From positions 1 to 15,798 of the forward strand of contig DFNH01000020.1 in NCBI GenBank assembly GCA_002375985.1: a stretch of DNA of 15,798 nucleotides. The letters are read 5' to 3'. The DNA is from Firmicutes bacterium UBA3572 (lineage in GTDB: Bacteria; Bacillota; Desulfotomaculia; Desulfotomaculales; Desulforudaceae). Shown here piece after piece: positions 1 to 7,415 of the stretch. The number at the start of each line of letters is the position of its first letter. The first letter of the stretch is position 1. The position numbers and the translations under genes are program-made. A model generated the notes under the pieces. The model was not told the DNA's origin. It searched no databases and saw only the letters and a program-made list of their open reading frames with translations.

Positions 1-205
1 AATTTGGAAGTGTCAAACTCGAGTCAAAGTTAGCATTGAAGACGTGTTTATTTATGAGTATTTATGAGATTGAATAACTGCATAAATGTTATCAGATAGC
101 TGTTAGCACGGGTAATCAAGACAATTCGATAACAATAATGAAAGGTAACGAATCTAAATTAAAGCGATTCCTAAATGATGAACGTATTTAAAATTGTTTC
201 GTGAT
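1..205. other. AT-rich segment, no gene recognised
   Basis: By hand count about one third of the bases are G or C, against well over half in the rest of the window. No convincing gene or RNA is seen. A short tandem TTTATGAG repeat lies near 51-66. The change to GC-rich sequence comes near 205, inside the last codons of the O-antigen ligase-like fragment. The segment is either the AT-rich flank of a surface-polysaccharide locus or foreign DNA; the sequence does not decide between these. Confidence 0.6.
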
Positions 206-430
206 AGCCCCAAGGCCAGGCCCAAAAGCGCCCAGAACAGCGGAAACACGGATAATGCGTCCACAAGGAAAAAGCCCTGGACCAGGTAAACCGCGACCAT
301 GAGGAAAAATGCCAAGCCAAGCGGGTCGGCGCGACTGGAGCGTATCATCACGGCGGCCAGTAACCAGAGATACGCCAAAAGGGCAGGTATCCCCATGGTA
401 ACGCCGATTTCCAGGTAGATGTTATGGCCG
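154..430 (-). pseudogene. O-antigen ligase-like protein, 5'-truncated C-terminal fragment
   Basis: About 91 codons match the C-terminal part of the Wzy/WaaL O-antigen ligase family. These are polytopic membrane proteins that polymerise or ligate surface polysaccharide, and full-length members have roughly 400 or more residues. The fragment opens with an HNIYLEIGV-type motif, the His-Asn plus Glu-x-Gly signature of the large external loop, followed by three hydrophobic segments. Reading upstream on the minus strand, similarity stops at about 430 and the frame soon meets TAG (463-465), so the N-terminal three quarters are absent. The last 15 or so codons fall in AT-rich sequence and may not be native. 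It has no start or ribosome site of its own. I read it as a dead remnant; the family call rests on motif recognition alone. Confidence 0.6.
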
Positions 431-1030
431 GAACAGCTCAAAGGCGCCCTGGAACTGCTCGCCTACGGCGCGGCAGCGGCGAGTTGCGGGGGGCTAATAC
501 TGGTGTTTGCGCTCCTCTGGCGCCTCCGACGGCGCGAACGGGTGGGAGGGGAGTTGCGGGTTTGGACCGGTACCCATCAGGACGGCCAGAAGTACTGCAA
601 GTACCGCTTACAACTTTCAAAGGCCCGGAAGCGCGAGATCAAGATCGCGACCGGCACCGGCATCGACGCCGATTTCGAGTTGCAGGCCCTGAACCGGAAT
701 TTTGCCTTCCTGGTCCGTTCGACCAGAGACCCACACCCGAATCCCAAGCTGGGCCGGCTGCAGGGGCTGATCCGGGGGCCCGAAATGCTTCACGAGCTGG
801 TGTGCCTGCCCGGGACGGTGGTTCAAGTGGGTGACAGATTGAAATCCCGTGAAGTGCTGTACGACGGAGATGTGTTTGAAATTGGCGGCTATGTTTTCCA
901 GTTCCAGTGCGCGTACATTGGTAAACGTCCGGGCGGAAAAGAAGTGCTGGGCTCGTACAAGGGACTGATCGGGGAACCCGAGGCGAAGAGTAAAGGAAAA
1001 AAGGTCTTGACCCTGAGGTTGAGAAAGTAA
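419..1030 (+). CDS. Membrane protein with FHA-like C-terminal domain, probably 5'-truncated
   Basis: The frame encodes 203 residues. Residues about 10-36 form one transmembrane segment ending in an Arg-rich stop-transfer sequence (WRLRRRER). The rest is soluble, with a pattern like a forkhead-associated fold: an LSKARKREIKIATG strand pair, then near the end VGDRLKSREVLYDGDVFEIGGYVFQF, of which the LYDGDVFEIGG core is the most FHA-like part. A helix followed by an FHA-like module is known at the C-terminus of some von Willebrand factor A proteins, so the lost N-terminus could have been a VWA domain; this is inference. The ATG at 419 lies inside sequence belonging to the opposing O-antigen ligase fragment and is preceded directly by TAG (416-418), with no clear ribosome site. 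The native protein therefore probably began further upstream and was cut at about 430. Whether it is expressed is unknown. Confidence 0.5.
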   Translation: MLWPEQLKGALELLAYGAAAASCGGLILVFALLWRLRRRERVGGELRVWTGTHQDGQKYCKYRLQLSKARKREIKIATGTGIDADFELQALNRNFAFLVRSTRDPHPNPKLGRLQGLIRGPEMLHELVCLPGTVVQVGDRLKSREVLYDGDVFEIGGYVFQFQCAYIGKRPGGKEVLGSYKGLIGEPEAKSKGKKVLTLRLRK

Positions 1031-1045
1031 ACCAACCGGTTGATA

Positions 1046-1531
1046 ATGAACGAGCTGTTGTTGCAGATTACAAAGTTGGGCGCCGTCTTTGGCATGGGGG
1101 CGGCGCCCTGGTTCGAAATTTGGACCGCTGTGCCCCTGGGCGTGGTTTTGGGCCTGTCACCGTTGGCGGCCGCGGCGGCCGCCGTAGCCGGAAACCTGGT
1201 TTCGGTGGGGGCCATGGTGATGTTAATGCCGCGGCTGAAGTTCTAGCTTACCAAAAAGTGCCTGCGCAGGCGGGAGGGGGCGGGGCGGGAGTCGCGACGC
1301 CAAGAGCGCTTTCGCTATTTATGGAACCGCTACGGGATCCCCGGTACGGCCATGGGCGCACCGCTGCTGGTGGGAACGCACCTGGCGACGGCGCTGTGCA
1401 TAATGCTGGGCGGATCGGAGCGCCGCGTGATGCTGTGGATTACGGCCAGCATCGTTGCCTGGGCAGTGGTTTTGGCGGGGTTGTGCTATCTCGGCCTGGA
1501 GGGTCTCAGGTATCATTCACCCGCGTTGTAA
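1046..1531 (+). pseudogene. Small multidrug export family (COG2426) protein with in-frame TAG at 1244-1246
   Basis: One continuous frame from ATG 1046 (or TTG 1040) to TAA 1529-1531 is broken only by an amber codon at 1244-1246. The first part (66 codons from ATG 1046) has two hydrophobic segments around the text PWFEIWTAVPLGVVLG and AAVAGNLVSVGAMVM. After the stop, the same frame resumes with a basic loop and then RYLWNRYGIPGTAMGAPLLVG, followed by two more hydrophobic segments and YLGLEGL. Together these match the Sm_multidrug_ex/COG2426 family of small membrane proteins (about 150-170 residues), whose transport role is only putative. The stop falls in the cytoplasmic loop between the second and third helices. 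No frameshift is needed. The simplest reading is a recent nonsense mutation. Readthrough or amber recoding is possible but unsupported here. It starts 15 bases after the preceding gene's stop, without a clear Shine-Dalgarno site. Confidence 0.75.
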
Positions 1532-1617
1532 GTGGTTCTCGTGCCAAGGCAGAGTCGCGGTTTCTTTTGGACTGCCGATAATAGATATTATGTTGCCTAA
1601 GAAGGGAACCAAATCCT

Positions 1618-1633
1618 GCAGGAGACTTCCTGC
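1618..1633 (-). terminator. Weak hairpin behind livF, possible terminator
   Basis: A perfect 6-bp stem (GCAGGA/TCCTGC) with a 4-base loop lies 18 bases after the livF stop. There is no clear U-tract on the minus strand (AGGATTTGG follows), so function as a terminator is doubtful. Confidence 0.25.
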
Positions 1634-1651
1634 GTGGTTGCGGCGTCAGGG

Positions 1652-2359
1652 TCAGGCACCGAGGTAAGCGCGGCGGACTTCCGGATTGCCGGCCAGTTCA
1701 CTGGCCGGTCCGGATAACGTAATGCTTCCGGTTTCCAGCACGTAACCGCGCCGGGCGATGGACAGCGCCATGTGGGCGTTTTGCTCCACCAGCAGGATGG
1801 TGGTCCCCTGCTCGTTTAACTCCTTGATGATCGCAAATATTTCCCGTACCAGCATGGGTGCCAGACCCATGGAAGGTTCATCCATGAGCAGCAGTTTGGG
1901 CCGGGACATGAGGGCCCTCCCGATCGCCAGCATCTGCTGTTCTCCCCCGCTCAAAGTGCCGGCCAACTGGTTTTTTCTTTCCTCAAGACGCGGAAAGCGG
2001 TTGAAGACGCGGCGCATCGCCTCCCGCATCGCCGCACCGCCTTTTGTTACGTACGCGCCCATCTCCAGGTTCTCCTGCACGGTCATAGTGGCGAACACCC
2101 GGCGCCCCTCTGGGACGTGCCCGATACCCAGGGAAACGATCCGGTTGGGCGGCATGCGGGTGATTTCCTTGCCGTCGAAGATGATTCGTCCTTTTCGGGG
2201 CCGGACCAGGCCGGAAATGGTCCACAGGGTGGTGCTTTTCCCGGCACCGTTGGCACCGATCAGGGCCACAATTTCTCCTTTTTCCACCGTAAGGGAAAGG
2301 TCGTTGAGGGCCTCAATGGCGCCGTAATGCACCGAAATGCCTTCTAGCTGCAGCAGCAC
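1652..2359 (-). CDS. livF: Branched-chain amino acid ABC transporter, ATP-binding protein LivF
   Basis: This is one of the two ATPases that power branched-chain amino acid import through LivH/LivM at the inner face of the membrane. It has 235 residues, the usual LivF length. Walker A is GANGAGKST at residues 35-43, the ABC signature LSGGEQQ at 136-142, and Walker B with the catalytic Glu LLLMDEP at 156-162. A typical LivF C-terminus follows (LVEQN, then GNPEVRRAYLG). The GTG start at 2357-2359 directly abuts the livG stop and is served by a strong AGGAGGTG ribosome site 6 bases upstream. It is the last gene of the liv operon. The family assignment is secure; substrate specificity (Leu/Ile/Val versus other HAAT substrates such as urea or aromatic acids) is inferred from the whole cluster. 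Confidence 0.95.
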   Translation of the reverse strand: MLLQLEGISVHYGAIEALNDLSLTVEKGEIVALIGANGAGKSTTLWTISGLVRPRKGRIIFDGKEITRMPPNRIVSLGIGHVPEGRRVFATMTVQENLEMGAYVTKGGAAMREAMRRVFNRFPRLEERKNQLAGTLSGGEQQMLAIGRALMSRPKLLLMDEPSMGLAPMLVREIFAIIKELNEQGTTILLVEQNAHMALSIARRGYVLETGSITLSGPASELAGNPEVRRAYLGA

Positions 2360-3130
2360 CTACCCCACCTCCTTCCCCAGGTAGGCCTCGATCACCCGCG
2401 GGTCGGCCTGCACTTCATCCGGAGTGCCGGTGCAAATCTTGCGGCCGTAGTCCAGGACGGTAATCTTTTCGGAGAGGGCCATTACAAACTTCATGTCGTG
2501 CTCCACCAGGAATACGGTCACCCCGCGGTCGCGGATGTTTCGGATCAGTTCCATTAGCTTGGCCTTCTCCTGGGGATTCATTCCCGCCACCGGCTCATCC
2601 AGGAGCAGCAAAACCGGATCGGATACCAGGGCGCGCGCGATCTCCAAACGGCGCTGCTCGCCGTACGAGAGGTTCTTGGCCAACTCATCCTTCTTATGCA
2701 AGAGCCCTACTAAGTCCAGAACCTTCAGGGATGCTTCGGTGGTGCGCCGCTCCTCGGCTTTAAACCCGGGCGGCCGGAACAACGCCCCCAGGACGTTGCT
2801 CTTGCTGCGGGGATGCCGGCCGACCTTGACGTTGTCCAGCACCGGAGAGTTTTTGAACAGGCGGATGTTTTGAAAGGTGCGGGCGATACCGCGGTAGGCG
2901 ATGTGGTACGGGTTCAGCCCGGCAATCTCCTCGCCCCGGAAGCGGATGCTGCCGGCCGTGGGGCGGTAAATGCCGGTCACCACGTTGAACACCGTACTCT
3001 TCCCGGCCCCGTTGGGGCCGATCAGGGCCCGGATCATGCCGCGCTCAATGTTCAAATCCAGTTCGTGCACGGCGGTCAAACCGCCAAAACGGACGGTTAC
3101 ACCGCGCAGTTCAAGCAGGACTTCAGACAC
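2360..3130 (-). CDS. livG: Branched-chain amino acid ABC transporter, ATP-binding protein LivG
   Basis: This is the second ATPase of the branched-chain amino acid importer, expected to pair with LivF. It has 256 residues, as usual for LivG. Walker A is GPNGAGKST at residues 38-46, the Q-loop region is TFQNIRLF near 85-92, the signature is the LivG-type variant LSYGEQ starting at 154, and Walker B LLLLDEP is at 174-180. The insertion between Q-loop and signature and the ending VIEAYLG are typical of LivG and separate it from LivF. The GTG start at 3128-3130 has a GGAGGT-type site just upstream. It lies 23 bases after livM and touches livF with no gap, consistent with translational coupling within one operon. 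Confidence 0.95.
   Translation of the reverse strand: MSEVLLELRGVTVRFGGLTAVHELDLNIERGMIRALIGPNGAGKSTVFNVVTGIYRPTAGSIRFRGEEIAGLNPYHIAYRGIARTFQNIRLFKNSPVLDNVKVGRHPRSKSNVLGALFRPPGFKAEERRTTEASLKVLDLVGLLHKKDELAKNLSYGEQRRLEIARALVSDPVLLLLDEPVAGMNPQEKAKLMELIRNIRDRGVTVFLVEHDMKFVMALSEKITVLDYGRKICTGTPDEVQADPRVIEAYLGKEVG
2366..2373 (-). promoter_or_regulatory. Strong ribosome binding site of livF
   Basis: AGGAGGTG on the minus strand, 6 bases before the GTG at 2357-2359 and inside the last codons of livG. It decides the GTG start of livF. Confidence 0.85.
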
Positions 3131-3153
3131 ACCTTTACCTCCGCTTGCCAGAC

Positions 3154-4059
3154 TTAACCCGCCGGGGTAGCGGTGCCCCTCCGCCGGGAACCCAGGACGC
3201 GCTTAACTAACCGCATCAGATCCACTCCGCCCAACAAGCCGCGGGGACGGAAGATCATCATAATGACCATCAGCAGTCCATACATCATCATCCTGTATTC
3301 AGACGAAAACCGCAGCACCTCCGGGGCCAGCGTCAGGATGGTGGTGCCCAGCACGGTGCCCGGAATGCTGCCCAGTCCGCCGAGGACAACGAAACACAGC
3401 AGTTCGAACGAACGGGCAAAGCCGAAATCGCCCGGATTGAGGTACTGCAGCAGGTGCGCGTACAGTCCGCCGGCGATGCCCGCGAAAAACGACCCGATGG
3501 CGAACGCCCCCACCTTGTACCACAGACTTTTGATGCCCATGCACTCGGCGGCGATTTCATCCTCCCGGATCGCCACCAGGGCGCGGCCGAAACGGGAGTT
3601 CTGCAGGCGGTGCAGGGCGAAAATGGTGAGGATTACCAGTACGTAAATGGTCAGGAGGCTGGTTTCCCGCGGAATGCCGGCCAGCCCGCGGGCACCCCCG
3701 GTGATCTCGAGATTCATAAACACCACCCGGAGGATTTCGCCGAAACCCAGGGTGGCGATGCCCAGGTAGTCACCGGCCAGGCGCATGCTCGGAAACCCGA
3801 CAAAAACGCCGGCCAAAGCGGCCAAGAGGCCTCCCGCCAACAGGCAGATCAGGAAGGGCAAGTCCAGGTGCAGGTTGATCAGTGCCGCGCCGTAGGCACC
3901 GACACTCATGAAGGCTGCGTGCCCGAAAGACAGTTGCCCGGTCACCCCGGTGATCAGGTGCAACCCCAGGGCCGCGATCAGGTAGATACCAAGCAGCATC
4001 AGAACCTGGATGTAATAGGGATTAATAAACTGCCTTAGAAAGTCATCGAGCATACTCAA
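3154..4059 (-). CDS. livM: Branched-chain amino acid ABC transporter, permease LivM
   Basis: This is one of the two transmembrane subunits of the branched-chain amino acid importer. It has 301 residues, close to the 300-330 of short LivM proteins, with about eight or nine hydrophobic segments. Family landmarks are GVTGQLSFGHAAFMSVGAY in the N-terminal third, LAGDYLGIATLGFGEI in the middle, and the ATPase-coupling loop ALVAIREDEIAAECMGI. LGGLGSIPGTVLG and IFRPRGLLGG follow near the end. Two starts are possible: TTG at 4057-4059, three bases after the livH stop and better spaced from an AAAGGTG site that overlaps the end of livH, or ATG at 4051-4053, two codons later. The effect on the protein is trivial. 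The tight packing with livH indicates co-translation. Confidence 0.95.
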   Translation of the reverse strand: MSMLDDFLRQFINPYYIQVLMLLGIYLIAALGLHLITGVTGQLSFGHAAFMSVGAYGAALINLHLDLPFLICLLAGGLLAALAGVFVGFPSMRLAGDYLGIATLGFGEILRVVFMNLEITGGARGLAGIPRETSLLTIYVLVILTIFALHRLQNSRFGRALVAIREDEIAAECMGIKSLWYKVGAFAIGSFFAGIAGGLYAHLLQYLNPGDFGFARSFELLCFVVLGGLGSIPGTVLGTTILTLAPEVLRFSSEYRMMMYGLLMVIMMIFRPRGLLGGVDLMRLVKRVLGSRRRGTATPAG

Positions 4060-4062
4060 CCG

Positions 4063-4944
4063 CTACACCTTTCTCTGTTCAGGCTGGCCCAACAGCCCGG
4101 AAGGCCGAAACAGGAGCACCAGAATCAACAGCCCGAAAGCAATGGCGTCCCGGTAACTGCCGAGGCCCATGGCTACACCCAGTACCTCCGCCACGCCCAA
4201 GAACAGGCCGCCCAGCACGGCGCCCGGCACGCTACCGATGCCGCCCACCACGGCGGCGCAAAACGCTTTCAAGCCGGCCATCACGCCCATCAAAGGAAAC
4301 ACCGAGTTGAAGTACATGCCCACCAAAACACCGCCGGCGGCGGCCAGGACCGCGCCCAGGGCGAAGGTAAAGGAAATGACGGCGTTTACGTTGATCCCCA
4401 TGAGGCTGGCGGTGTGCAGATCCTCGGAAGTGGCCCGCATGGCTTTGCCCATCTTGGTCCGCTTGATGATCAGTTGAAGACCGATCATCAGGACGGCGGC
4501 CACCACCAGGATCACGATCTGAACCGTGGAGATTTTGACCAGACCCACGGTGTAGATGGTATTGGTGATCACCTTGGGGAAACCGACGGGCTGTGGTCCC
4601 TTCATCAGCGTCATTAGAGTTTGCAGGAAAATGGAAACACCGATGGAGGAAATCAGCGGCGCCAGACGGATGGAACCGCGGAGCGGACGGTAGGCCACCC
4701 GTTCGATGGTCACCGCCACGCAAAGACAGGCGATCATGGCCACGAAAATGGCCAGCCAGATGTTCGCCCCCATCACCACCATGGCCAGGCCGACAAAGGC
4801 GCCGATCATGTAAACGTCACCATGGGCGAAGTTGATCAGCTTAATGATCCCGTAAACCATGGTGTAGCCTAAAGCGATCAAGGCATAGGTAGAACCAAGG
4901 GTGATCCCGTTGATCATCTGCTGCAGCAGCGTCTGCAGGTCCAT
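4063..4944 (-). CDS. livH: Branched-chain amino acid ABC transporter, permease LivH
   Basis: This is the other membrane subunit of the branched-chain amino acid importer, forming the translocation pore with LivM. It has 293 residues, typical for LivH. Landmarks are NGITLGSTYALIALGYTMV at the N-terminus, LINFAHGDVYMIGAF, the coupling-loop sequence MRATSEDLHTASLMGI, and VVGGIGSVPGAVLGGLFLG before the C-terminal LFRPSGLLG. The ATG start at 4942-4944 follows a GGAGG site at a good distance. It is 78 bases from livK, and that gap holds a hairpin with a short U-tract (4968-5004). It is therefore probably made at a lower level than the binding protein. Confidence 0.95.
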   Translation of the reverse strand: MDLQTLLQQMINGITLGSTYALIALGYTMVYGIIKLINFAHGDVYMIGAFVGLAMVVMGANIWLAIFVAMIACLCVAVTIERVAYRPLRGSIRLAPLISSIGVSIFLQTLMTLMKGPQPVGFPKVITNTIYTVGLVKISTVQIVILVVAAVLMIGLQLIIKRTKMGKAMRATSEDLHTASLMGINVNAVISFTFALGAVLAAAGGVLVGMYFNSVFPLMGVMAGLKAFCAAVVGGIGSVPGAVLGGLFLGVAEVLGVAMGLGSYRDAIAFGLLILVLLFRPSGLLGQPEQRKV

Positions 4945-4967
4945 GCACGGCCTCCGTCTGCAGTTTT

Positions 4968-5004
4968 AAAACGGCAGCCACCGCTCTTAGGGCAATGGCC
5001 GCCG
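4968..5004 (-). terminator. Intercistronic attenuator-like hairpin between livK and livH
   Basis: On the minus strand CGGCGGCCA pairs with TGGCTGCCG over 9 bp (one G-U pair, 15-base loop) and is followed by TTTT. The hairpin starts 18 bases after the livK stop. It resembles a leaky intrinsic terminator or an mRNA-stabilising structure that raises LivK over the permease genes. Confidence 0.55.
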
Positions 5005-5022
5005 CTTGAGGTACGTTCCAGA

Positions 5023-6195
5023 TTACAGGTCCACCGGGATTACGGCCTTGATGGTCCAGCCCCCGTCCTTGACTTCCAGCAGGTACACCGGGCTCTTAAT
5101 CGGCTCGCGGTCCGGACCGAAGGTGATGGTGCCCGAGACACCCTGCCAGTCCGCAGTCTGCTTCAGGGTTTCCTTGAACTCGGCCGGGTCGTCGCTCCCC
5201 GCCGCCGCGATGGCGTCGGCGATCAGCATGACGGCGTCGTAACCCTGGGCGGCGAACATGTCGGGCAATTCACCGTACTTTTCCTGGTAGCGCTTGATGA
5301 AGTCCAGCGTCTTGCCGGTGGCACCTTCGGGGTCGGCTTCAAAACCGGTGTACACCATACTACCTTCCACGGCGTCTCCGCCGAGTTCCCATAATGCCGG
5401 TGCCAGCAGGCCGTCGCCGCCGACCATGACGTGGTCCAGACCTTGAGCGCGGACCTCTTTCATGAACAGCGCGCCCTCGGTGTAGTAACCGGTGAAAATG
5501 ATTCCGTCGAACTGTTTGCCGCTCATGGCGGTCACCTGGGCGCTGAAGCTCTGGTCGCCGTCCTGGATGCTCTGCTCCGTGACGATTTCCATGCCGTGTT
5601 CGGCCAGGCTGTTCCGGAAGAGCTTGCTTAAACCCACGCTGTAGTCGTTATTGGTGGAGGTGACCAGGGCTACCTTTTCCCAACCCAATTCTTCCTTCAG
5701 GTACTTAGTTACGACCGGCGCGGCCAGCTTATCCAGCAGAGTATTGCGGTAGATGTAATCGCCGATTTCCACAACACCTTCGCCGACGGCGCCCGCCGAA
5801 AGTAACACTACCCCGGCACTCTGGGCGATTTCCCCGGCGATTTTGGTGATGCCGGTGGTCGGGTCGCCCACGATAGCCACGACACCCTTGGTGATCAGTT
5901 TTTGTGTGACGGTAGCACCTTCAGAACTCTGGCTGCGGTGGTCGTCTTCAATAATTACCACCTGCTTGCCCAGAAGACCTCCGGCGGCGTTGATGTCCTC
6001 AACCGCCATCTGCATGCCTTTTAAAGTCGGAACACCGTAGGCAGCGTGTGTGCCGGTCTTGGCTCCCAGGAAACCAATTTTGATTACCTCGTCACCGCCG
6101 GCGGTATCTTGGCCGCCGCCGCCGCATCCGGTGATAACCGCAAACACAAACAACAGACCAACAACTAGCGCAGTGAGCTTCTTTTTTCTGTACAA
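5023..6195 (-). CDS. livK: Branched-chain amino acid ABC transporter, substrate-binding lipoprotein LivK/LivJ
   Basis: This is the extracytoplasmic receptor that delivers ligand to LivHM. It has 390 residues of the Peripla_BP_6 (Leu/Ile/Val-binding) family. The N-terminus has MYRKKK, a hydrophobic core, and a lipobox ending ITGC, so Cys24 should be lipidated and the protein anchored to the membrane, as expected in a Gram-positive cell. A CGGGGQ linker follows. The mature domain opens with IKIGFLGAKTGTHAAYG and KGMQMAVEDINAAGG, characteristic of the family; VVAIVGDPTTG and the later MFAAQGYDAVMLIADAI also fit. The TTG start at 6193-6195 is supported by TAAGGAGG 7 bases upstream. It is the first gene of the operon. 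The exact ligand cannot be read from the sequence. Confidence 0.94.
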   Translation of the reverse strand: MYRKKKLTALVVGLLFVFAVITGCGGGGQDTAGGDEVIKIGFLGAKTGTHAAYGVPTLKGMQMAVEDINAAGGLLGKQVVIIEDDHRSQSSEGATVTQKLITKGVVAIVGDPTTGITKIAGEIAQSAGVVLLSAGAVGEGVVEIGDYIYRNTLLDKLAAPVVTKYLKEELGWEKVALVTSTNNDYSVGLSKLFRNSLAEHGMEIVTEQSIQDGDQSFSAQVTAMSGKQFDGIIFTGYYTEGALFMKEVRAQGLDHVMVGGDGLLAPALWELGGDAVEGSMVYTGFEADPEGATGKTLDFIKRYQEKYGELPDMFAAQGYDAVMLIADAIAAAGSDDPAEFKETLKQTADWQGVSGTITFGPDREPIKSPVYLLEVKDGGWTIKAVIPVDL

Positions 6196-6202
6196 CTGCG
6201 TG

Positions 6203-6210
6203 CCTCCTTA
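6203..6210 (-). promoter_or_regulatory. Ribosome binding site of livK
   Basis: TAAGGAGG on the minus strand, 7 bases before TTG 6193-6195. It supports a TTG start for livK. I could not pick a convincing -35/-10 pair in the 216-bp gap upstream. Confidence 0.8.
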
Positions 6211-6398
6211 CTTCATTAACTTCATTTCATTTTAAATGACGAGCGGATAATACTCTGCCACCTGTGCAAGGTCCGGATTGCACTTCTCACCCCCCGGCGG
6301 ATGGAGCTAAAAACTCTGATATCTTCCACGTAATTGTCTCGTTTTCCTGCCGAATCAGGGGATTTAGCACGGTCTCAACAACACATATCGATATTTAA

Positions 6399-6429
6399 GA
6401 AAAACCCCGACTTAGCGGCACGCGGTCGG
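6399..6429 (-). terminator. Probable intrinsic terminator of the downstream EamA gene
   Basis: On the minus strand CCGAC (6429-6425) pairs with GTCGG (6411-6407) around a 13-base loop, followed by GG and TTTTT. The 5' arm overlaps the last codons of the EamA gene. This separates the exporter group from the liv operon. Confidence 0.55.
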
Positions 6430-7341
6430 CGCGGGGGCGGCCTTTTTTCTTTCGGCCGCCGAAGTCATGAAGATGTACAACCCGGTGATGATCACGGCGC
6501 CGCCGGCAAGTTGCAGCAGGCCGGGCACCTCGGCAAAGACGAAATAGGCCAGGATGGTCGCCCCCACCGGTTCCCCCAGAATACTTACCGACACCACCGC
6601 TGCCTGCACATAGCGCAAGGCCCAATTGAAAACCATGTGGCCCAGGATGGTGGGCACCAGCGCGAGGGCCAGAAACCAGAACCAATCGGACTGCGGATAG
6701 GGATACAAGGGGGTGGACGTGAGCAGGTTGGCGATCAGCAGGGCAAGCGCGGCACTGCCGAACACCACCAGGGTGTAGGGTGCGATAGAAAGGCGGGCGC
6801 GCAAGCTGCGCCCAATCAAAACGTACCCGGCCACGAAAGCGGCGCCGGAAAAGGCCAGCAGGTCTCCGTAGAGCGCCTGTCCGCCGATCTGAAAGTCGTG
6901 CACGCCGATGATGATGCTGCCGGTGAGCGCGAGCGCCGCGCCGACCAGAGCACGCCTGGTCAGCCTTTCCTTCAGAAACAGGTAGCTCCCGGCGACCACG
7001 AACAGGGGTTGCATGGTTACCAGCACCGTGGAGGAAGCCACGGTGGTATACGCCAAAGAGGTGATCCAGACGGCGAAATGCAGGGCCAGGAGCACCCCGG
7101 CCCCCACGGCCAGGGCGAGATCCCGGCGGGAAATCTCGTAAAGCTCCGTCCGCCCGGCCCGCGTGAGTGCAAAAGGCACGATAAGTAACACCGTAAAAAC
7201 CAGGCGGTAGAAGGCGATGACCATGGGGGGTGCCGTGGCCAGTTTGGTAAAGATGGCCGAAAAAGAAACGGCGATAATACCGCTGACGATGGCCACGTAG
7301 GGATTGACAAGGGGCCTGTCCACTTCCCGGGCGGGCGGCAA
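6412..7341 (-). CDS. EamA/DMT-family transporter, downstream copy
   Basis: This is a drug/metabolite transporter superfamily membrane protein, probably an exporter of an amino acid or other small metabolite; the substrate is not evident. It has about 309 residues with ten hydrophobic segments arranged as two EamA repeats. The first runs from NPYVAIVSGIIAVSFSAIF to about LTGSIIIGV and includes the typical LVTMQPLFVVAGSYLFLKERLT ending; the second includes SVSILGEPVGATILAYFVF. The tail is short and basic. The frame can open with TTG at 7348-7350, but GGAG then sits right against the start. TTG 7339-7341, three codons later, has 9-base spacing and is preferred. It lies 65 or more bases after the 118-residue protein on the same strand. 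It resembles the EamA protein at 7809-8750 only at family level. Confidence 0.85.
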   Translation of the reverse strand: MPPAREVDRPLVNPYVAIVSGIIAVSFSAIFTKLATAPPMVIAFYRLVFTVLLIVPFALTRAGRTELYEISRRDLALAVGAGVLLALHFAVWITSLAYTTVASSTVLVTMQPLFVVAGSYLFLKERLTRRALVGAALALTGSIIIGVHDFQIGGQALYGDLLAFSGAAFVAGYVLIGRSLRARLSIAPYTLVVFGSAALALLIANLLTSTPLYPYPQSDWFWFLALALVPTILGHMVFNWALRYVQAAVVSVSILGEPVGATILAYFVFAEVPGLLQLAGGAVIITGLYIFMTSAAERKKAAPAPTACR

Positions 7342-7415
7342 AAAGATCAACTCCTGCGGTAGTTAACCGGTTGACCGGATGTTGAACGGATTAGGTCGCC
7401 ATCGACGCCGGTTTA

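Noticed and set aside
6334..7188. 284-codon plus-strand frame antisense to the downstream EamA gene
   Set aside because: Its product is Gly/Gln/His/Arg-rich with no recognisable fold and lies wholly opposite a clear membrane-protein gene; a by-product of high GC.
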